Positions 60,245-64,000 of a DNA stretch of 64,000 bases are shown piece after piece. Position 1 is the first letter of the stretch. Each line of letters begins with the position of its first letter. The notes under the pieces were generated by a model. The model ran no database searches and had not been told where the DNA came from. It saw only the letters and a list, made by a program, of their open reading frames with translations. The stretch is from CAWGJF01 sp963822905 (lineage in GTDB: Bacteria; Bacteroidota; Ignavibacteria; Ignavibacteriales; Ignavibacteriaceae), in assembly GCA_963822905.1 (NCBI GenBank), contig CAWGJF010000001.1:248001-312000 (forward strand), written 5' to 3'. A program made the translations under genes and the position numbers.

Positions 60245-61315
60245 ATGATTGATCTTCCTTTCCATATCGCAGCACGCACGAAGCGTAACATTCGGACAAT
60301 CATACTAACATCACTTGTTTGTACAATTGTCGGGATGATTTATCTTGCATTCAAAAAAGATTTTCAGCCATTCGCATTTTACATGGGTGCAATCGATGGT
60401 TTTATCATTGGTTTTATTGCAACACTTTTTGAAGTGCTGTTTTTTAATTCAATCGGAAAGCGATGGAGATTCTTAAACCTTCTATTTCTTAGGACTATAT
60501 TTTATGTCATACTCATCTCCGCTTCAATCATCTTTATTTCATTATGGCAGAGAAGCATGATGTATGGTATAAAATTTCCTGAAGTCTACAAGAGTGTTGA
60601 GTATCAAAAATATCTGTTGGACGGTGATTTTTTCAAGGATGTCGCTTTTGTTATAATTGCTTTGCTATTAATTAATTTCATCAGGCAAATTAACAGGCTG
60701 CTTGGTCAGAATTCACTGCTCTATTTTATTACCGGAAAATATCATCACCCAAAAGAAGAAAAACGCGCAGTAATGTTTTTAGATTTAAAATCATCCACAA
60801 GCATTGCTGAAAGACTGGGAGATAAAAACTATCATCGGTTCTTAAGTGATTTTTTCTTCGATATTACTCCAGCCATATTAGATAGCAAAGGAGAAATTTA
60901 TCAATATGTAGGTGATGAAGTTGTTATCACATGGAACAATAAAGATTGCGTATCCAGGAATGAATGTATTTATTGTTTCCTTAGAATAAATGTTGCAATC
61001 CAAATAAAAGCTGAGAAGTATCTAAAGAAGTACGGGTTTATTCCGGAATATAAAGCCGGTATTCATTACGGTAGACTAATTGCCGGAGAAATTGGCGATG
61101 CAAGAAAAGAAATTATTTTTAGTGGAGATACACTTAACACAACCGCGAGGATTCGGTCCGAGTGCAAAAACTACGGGAAAGATCTTTTGATATCTACAGA
61201 ATTATTGAATGCAATGACTTTAGATAAATCCCTTACGCCCGAATTTGTTGATAAAATTAAACTGCGCGGCAAAGAACAGGAAATAGAGCTTTATACAATA
61301 AAGGAAGCTCTTTAA
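60245..61315 (+). CDS. Membrane-bound class III adenylate/guanylate cyclase
   Basis: This 356-residue protein has four membrane helices in the first 155 residues (from about 17, 45, 84 and 129) and then a class III nucleotide cyclase domain. In the cyclase domain RAVMFLDLKSSTSIAERLGD (about 178-197) supplies a metal-binding Asp, YVGDEVVITW (about 222-231) the second Asp region, and FSGDTLNTTARI a later signature. It resembles bacterial adenylate cyclases of the membrane type; whether it makes cAMP or cGMP is uncertain. It begins 114 bases after the NDH-2 gene with no clear Shine-Dalgarno sequence. Confidence 0.88.
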   Translation: MIDLPFHIAARTKRNIRTIILTSLVCTIVGMIYLAFKKDFQPFAFYMGAIDGFIIGFIATLFEVLFFNSIGKRWRFLNLLFLRTIFYVILISASIIFISLWQRSMMYGIKFPEVYKSVEYQKYLLDGDFFKDVAFVIIALLLINFIRQINRLLGQNSLLYFITGKYHHPKEEKRAVMFLDLKSSTSIAERLGDKNYHRFLSDFFFDITPAILDSKGEIYQYVGDEVVITWNNKDCVSRNECIYCFLRINVAIQIKAEKYLKKYGFIPEYKAGIHYGRLIAGEIGDARKEIIFSGDTLNTTARIRSECKNYGKDLLISTELLNAMTLDKSLTPEFVDKIKLRGKEQEIELYTIKEAL

Positions 61316-61458
61316 TTCTTCTTTTATCAGGTAGAAATATTTGATCAGAATTTTAGTTTAATAGTTTATATCTTTTACCAGTTTTTTTAATTATTCTTTC
61401 CACCCAAAACAAATTATAATTTTATTAGCACCATAATCCAAATTGAACCGGAGGGAAA

Positions 61459-61908
61459 ATGAAGTTTAGGTATTTACTTATCCCTGCTTTTTTAATAACA
61501 ATTACGTCCTGTGCTGTTCTGACTTTAACACCTGCAAAATTCGGTTGGCCGGTCGAATCTGTTGTAAGAGTTCAGGATGATGGAACGTTGAAAGAAGATC
61601 GGTACGCAGTTTCGTTTAATAGTAAGCCATTATTTCTTGAAGAAGTTGCTGATTCAAATGCTTACCTGGATAAAGAACTAAGAATTATCAGAAATGATGA
61701 AGGATATTATTTTATTACTTCAAATGGTTTTAAAAATGTTTATGTGTTTGATGCTTCTGAAGGAAGTATGACGTTGAAAAGTAAAATATTTATTTCAGAA
61801 TTTGGATTGCAGAAACCGTATTTGAATCAAAGATCACCTTATATCGAATTAGTGGATGGAGAAAAGAAGCTTTACCTGGATAATAACGGAATTGCAAAGG
61901 AACAATAA
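61459..61908 (+). CDS. Small lipoprotein, first copy of a duplicated pair
   Basis: The 149-residue protein begins MKFRYLLIPAFLITITSCAV, a lipoprotein signal with lipobox ITSC. The mature part is conserved with the protein of the second pair (63469): WPVESVVRV against WPIESVLPV, RNDEGYYFITSNGFKNVYVF against RDHEGYYYLTSRNFKNVYVF, and QRSPYIELVDG against QRSNYIELIDG. It has no known domain; the mature sequence looks beta-rich. The stop overlaps the start of the next gene (TAATG), a sign of translational coupling. The ribosome site is GGAGGGAAAATG. Confidence 0.7.
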   Translation: MKFRYLLIPAFLITITSCAVLTLTPAKFGWPVESVVRVQDDGTLKEDRYAVSFNSKPLFLEEVADSNAYLDKELRIIRNDEGYYFITSNGFKNVYVFDASEGSMTLKSKIFISEFGLQKPYLNQRSPYIELVDGEKKLYLDNNGIAKEQ

Positions 61909-63146
61909 TGAAAAATTATAAAATATTTTTTGCAGTTTCGTTTTATTTAGTAATCGGGTTAAGCAACTTATTTGCACAATCCGACCTTGAAATAGTTCAA
62001 GGATTTAAATCAAAACAAAAGGAAATAGAGCAGCAAATCAAAAATGCAAAAACTCTTGATGAACTTAATGCTGTAGTTGCAAAATTAGACGAATTGAAAA
62101 AAGATTATTTACCCCACAAACCCTTGCTTGATAACGGACTTTATCCGGATAATTTTGATAAGGTGATTCAAAATCTTAATCTTTCATTTGTAACCCGTAA
62201 TAATGACTTTGTGCAAATAGATGTTTTAACAACTGAGGTTGGTGAACTAAAGCAGCAGGTTGAATTTTTAAACCTGCGTAACAATGAGCTGCTTGCACAG
62301 GTTGAGGAATTAAAGTCAACTGGAAATAAGGATAAAAAGACAATTGTTAAGCTTCAAAATCTTGTGGTAGAATTAAAATCTTCTTTGTCGAAAAGAGACA
62401 GGCTTGTTATGAGTATGGTTGACAGTCTTATGCCGCCGATGCTTCTTGGCGAATCAAGTTTGAGTTCTGAAGAAGTAAAGAAAGTTAAAACCGAAGAAGA
62501 AAAAAATAATGTCCTTGAAAACATTAAGAAATCAATTAATAACCATATGGAATTTCTTGATGCAACTTCTTCAAAACCTGCGGACCTTGAATCAATGAAT
62601 AAACAAAAACAGGAATTTGTTAAGACCTGGCAATCAATTGGAGTTAAGTTAGTTGAAGTTTATGGTGACGAAAAAACCAAATCACAACAGCTTCAGGATA
62701 TTGAAGGATTATTTAACCGGTGGGAGAGTGCTTTGAAACAGGAAGCCTGGAATTCTATTCGTGAAGAATTCGCGATCTACGATATTAATCTGCAAAAGTT
62801 TTTTAACGGGAATGAATTTTCAGATATAGTTACTGCTTTTATTACTGACCAGGTTAAAAATGCAGAAATTCAAAGTAGCGCAGAATCCCAAAAAACATAC
62901 CAGAATTTTGCCGACAGCACATGGTTTGGCAGTATTAAATCAGAATGGATGCCATATCTACTTGATCATAAAATGTTTACCATTCAGCAGAAGGATGAAA
63001 TTGAAACAGATCTAGGGCAATGGAAATCCGCAGTTTACCCCGCAAATATATTATGGGTTTATATTCTTGTTGGAGCAATTTTAATTGGTGCGATAATATT
63101 TTTTATAGTAAGAGTGAGGAAACCAGAAAAACCATTAATTGAATAG
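61908..63146 (+). CDS. Exported coiled-coil protein with C-terminal membrane anchor, first copy
   Basis: The 412-residue protein starts with a signal peptide (MKNYKIFFAVSFYLVIGLSN) followed by LFAQ. It contains long charged helices, including a coiled coil at about 90-165 (TEVGELKQQVEFLNLRNNEL), and ends with a membrane helix (about 385-405, ILWVYILVGAILIGAIIFFI) and a short basic tail. The bulk should therefore be in the periplasm, anchored in the inner membrane at the C terminus. No known domain is recognised. The start overlaps the lipoprotein stop by one base. A paralogue of the whole pair begins downstream. Confidence 0.7.
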   Translation: MKNYKIFFAVSFYLVIGLSNLFAQSDLEIVQGFKSKQKEIEQQIKNAKTLDELNAVVAKLDELKKDYLPHKPLLDNGLYPDNFDKVIQNLNLSFVTRNNDFVQIDVLTTEVGELKQQVEFLNLRNNELLAQVEELKSTGNKDKKTIVKLQNLVVELKSSLSKRDRLVMSMVDSLMPPMLLGESSLSSEEVKKVKTEEEKNNVLENIKKSINNHMEFLDATSSKPADLESMNKQKQEFVKTWQSIGVKLVEVYGDEKTKSQQLQDIEGLFNRWESALKQEAWNSIREEFAIYDINLQKFFNGNEFSDIVTAFITDQVKNAEIQSSAESQKTYQNFADSTWFGSIKSEWMPYLLDHKMFTIQQKDEIETDLGQWKSAVYPANILWVYILVGAILIGAIIFFIVRVRKPEKPLIE

Positions 63147-63468
63147 AATAAATATCTATTGATCTACCTCTCTAAAAATAATTAGCATAGACAGGGTAAA
63201 AAAAATACCCTGTCTAAAATATTTTACACAATATCTTAAGAAATTACCCATCAGATAAATCTTATCCTTTTTGTTTTATAAGTGATGCAAGATGGACTTG
63301 ACTTCATTTATAAAATTTAATAATTCCTGACTAATAAAAATTACAATGTTTATTTATTCATTAAATGAAAGGATCCATTAAAAAATAAAAGAGATTTAAT
63401 ATTAGTTGATTTTGTGTAATTGACTTTGCCTAAATGATAATGTCACTAACTAATACGAAAGGAAAGAG
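63147..63468. other. Intergenic region between the two lipoprotein/coiled-coil units
   Basis: This 322-bp region contains a terminator at 63189-63225. The rest is AT-rich with no ORF. AAAGGAAAGAG lies just before the second-copy ATG at 63469, so the second unit has its own ribosome site and probably its own promoter. Confidence 0.5.
63189..63225 (+). terminator. Terminator between the duplicated units
   Basis: AGACAGGGTA (63189-63198) pairs perfectly with TACCCTGTCT (63206-63215) with a 7-base A loop. A moderately T-rich run follows (ATATTTT). Confidence 0.78.
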
Positions 63469-63930
63469 ATGATGAAGAAAAATCTTTATTTAATATTTCT
63501 AGCTTTACTTATTTATCCTGCCTGCTCAACCCTTACGCTGCAGTCTGCAAATTTTTCCTGGCCGATAGAATCTGTACTTCCTGTCGATCACAGTGGAAAT
63601 GTTGTTGAAAAAAAATATTCCGTTGAATTCGATACCAGGCCGGTTTTTTTTGAAGAATTCCAGGACTCATCAGCGTATGAAGGTAAGGAGATAAGATTAA
63701 TAAGAGACCACGAAGGATATTATTATCTAACATCTAGGAATTTTAAAAACGTTTACGTTTTCCAGGCGGAAGATGGTAACCTGGTATTAAATAATAAAAT
63801 TCCAATTTCTGAAACCGGAATAGTAAATCCAGCATTCAATCAACGATCGAATTATATTGAACTTATTGATGGTGATAGTAAGTTAAATCTTACACATGAA
63901 GGAATTGAAATAAAAGGAGGTATGCAATGA
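63469..63930 (+). CDS. Small lipoprotein, second copy of the duplicated pair
   Basis: The 153-residue paralogue of the 61459 gene begins MMKKNLYLIFLALLIYPACS, with lipobox YPAC (weak in its -3 position). The mature sequence keeps NFSWPIESVLPV, HEGYYYLTSRNFKNVYVF and QRSNYIELIDGDSKLNLT. The divergence, roughly half of residues by eye, shows the duplication is not very recent. Its stop TGA overlaps the next ATG (ATGA), repeating the coupling seen in the first pair. No domain is known. Confidence 0.7.
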   Translation: MMKKNLYLIFLALLIYPACSTLTLQSANFSWPIESVLPVDHSGNVVEKKYSVEFDTRPVFFEEFQDSSAYEGKEIRLIRDHEGYYYLTSRNFKNVYVFQAEDGNLVLNNKIPISETGIVNPAFNQRSNYIELIDGDSKLNLTHEGIEIKGGMQ

Positions 63931-64000
63931 AAAAGATTGAATATAATTTCCTGATACTTATTCTACTGGTTGGAGCATTTGCAACTTTATCTTTTGCCCA
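63927..64000 (+). CDS. Exported protein, start of second coiled-coil copy (runs off window)
   Basis: The ATG at 63927 overlaps the preceding stop. It reads MKKIEYNFLILILLVGAFA and then TLSFA at the window edge, a signal peptide analogous to that of the 412-residue protein at 61908. The ribosome site AAAGGAGG lies 8 bases upstream. Only 24 codons are visible, so its paralogy with the first coiled-coil protein rests on position, coupling and signal peptide. Confidence 0.6.
   Translation, partial: MKKIEYNFLILILLVGAFATLSFA

Noticed and set aside
1..64000. tRNA, rRNA or transposase genes
   Set aside because: I looked for cloverleaf-type structures with conserved TTCRA loops, rRNA signature runs and DDE-type transposase motifs and found none; short RNAs could still be missed without a covariance search.

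Overview
The window is an AT-rich stretch of bacterial chromosome, most likely from the class Ignavibacteria (Ignavibacteriales) in the Bacteroidota/Chlorobiota assemblage. The main evidence is a run of secreted proteins that all end in a type IX secretion (T9SS) type A sorting domain with the signature YPNPFNPST. Bacteroidota-style families support this: DUF2723, Reg_prop sensor kinases, LytTR regulators, YkuD_2 and S9 peptidases. No rRNA, tRNA, CRISPR array or transposase was found.

Region 1 (1-11,800) is housekeeping. A minus-strand heat-shock cluster runs hsp20, dnaJ-like, htpG, then the start of clpB, which leaves the window at base 1. Divergent from it lies mnmE-mnmG-rsmG-mfd. Two near-consensus ParB-binding parS sites sit between mnmE and mnmG, which suggests the origin-proximal part of the chromosome. 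Region 2 (11,800-24,750) is mixed: yajQ with a duplicated 3' tail flanking a foreign-looking segment, a frameshifted lipoprotein, a lipoprotein MsrA-MsrB fusion, an L,D-transpeptidase-like protein, a phosphatase, an HxlR regulator, a DUF2723 membrane protein, a glycosyltransferase and an rRNA methyltransferase.

Region 3 (24,900-43,300) is a secretome island. A Reg_prop/LytS-type sensor kinase and a LytTR response regulator come first, followed by six T9SS cargo genes (LVIVD, BNR, Ycf48-like, DUF5666 and other repeats) with a methyltransferase and small envelope proteins between them. Two cargo genes and a nearby lipoprotein carry single-base frameshifts. The 3' ends of two cargo genes share 117 identical bases. 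Region 4 (43,800-45,240) is a noncoding repeat block (two palindromes and a five-copy 42-bp tandem array) followed by an Mrr-type restriction endonuclease.

Region 5 (45,400-64,000) is metabolic and envelope-related: etfB-etfA-acyl-CoA dehydrogenase, then gatE-gatD (the transamidosome type regarded as archaeal), an S9 peptidase, a haem-binding protein, a saccharopine dehydrogenase-like enzyme, a type II NADH dehydrogenase and a membrane-bound class III cyclase. At the right edge is a tandemly duplicated two-gene unit, a small lipoprotein plus a secreted or membrane-anchored coiled-coil protein. Its function is unknown and the second copy runs off the window.

The strongest candidates for something new are the duplicated lipoprotein/coiled-coil pair, the bacterial gatDE operon, the yajQ tail duplication and the 42-bp palindromic repeat array beside mrr. 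No calculation or database search was run. Domain calls come from reading motifs, and residue positions are approximate.
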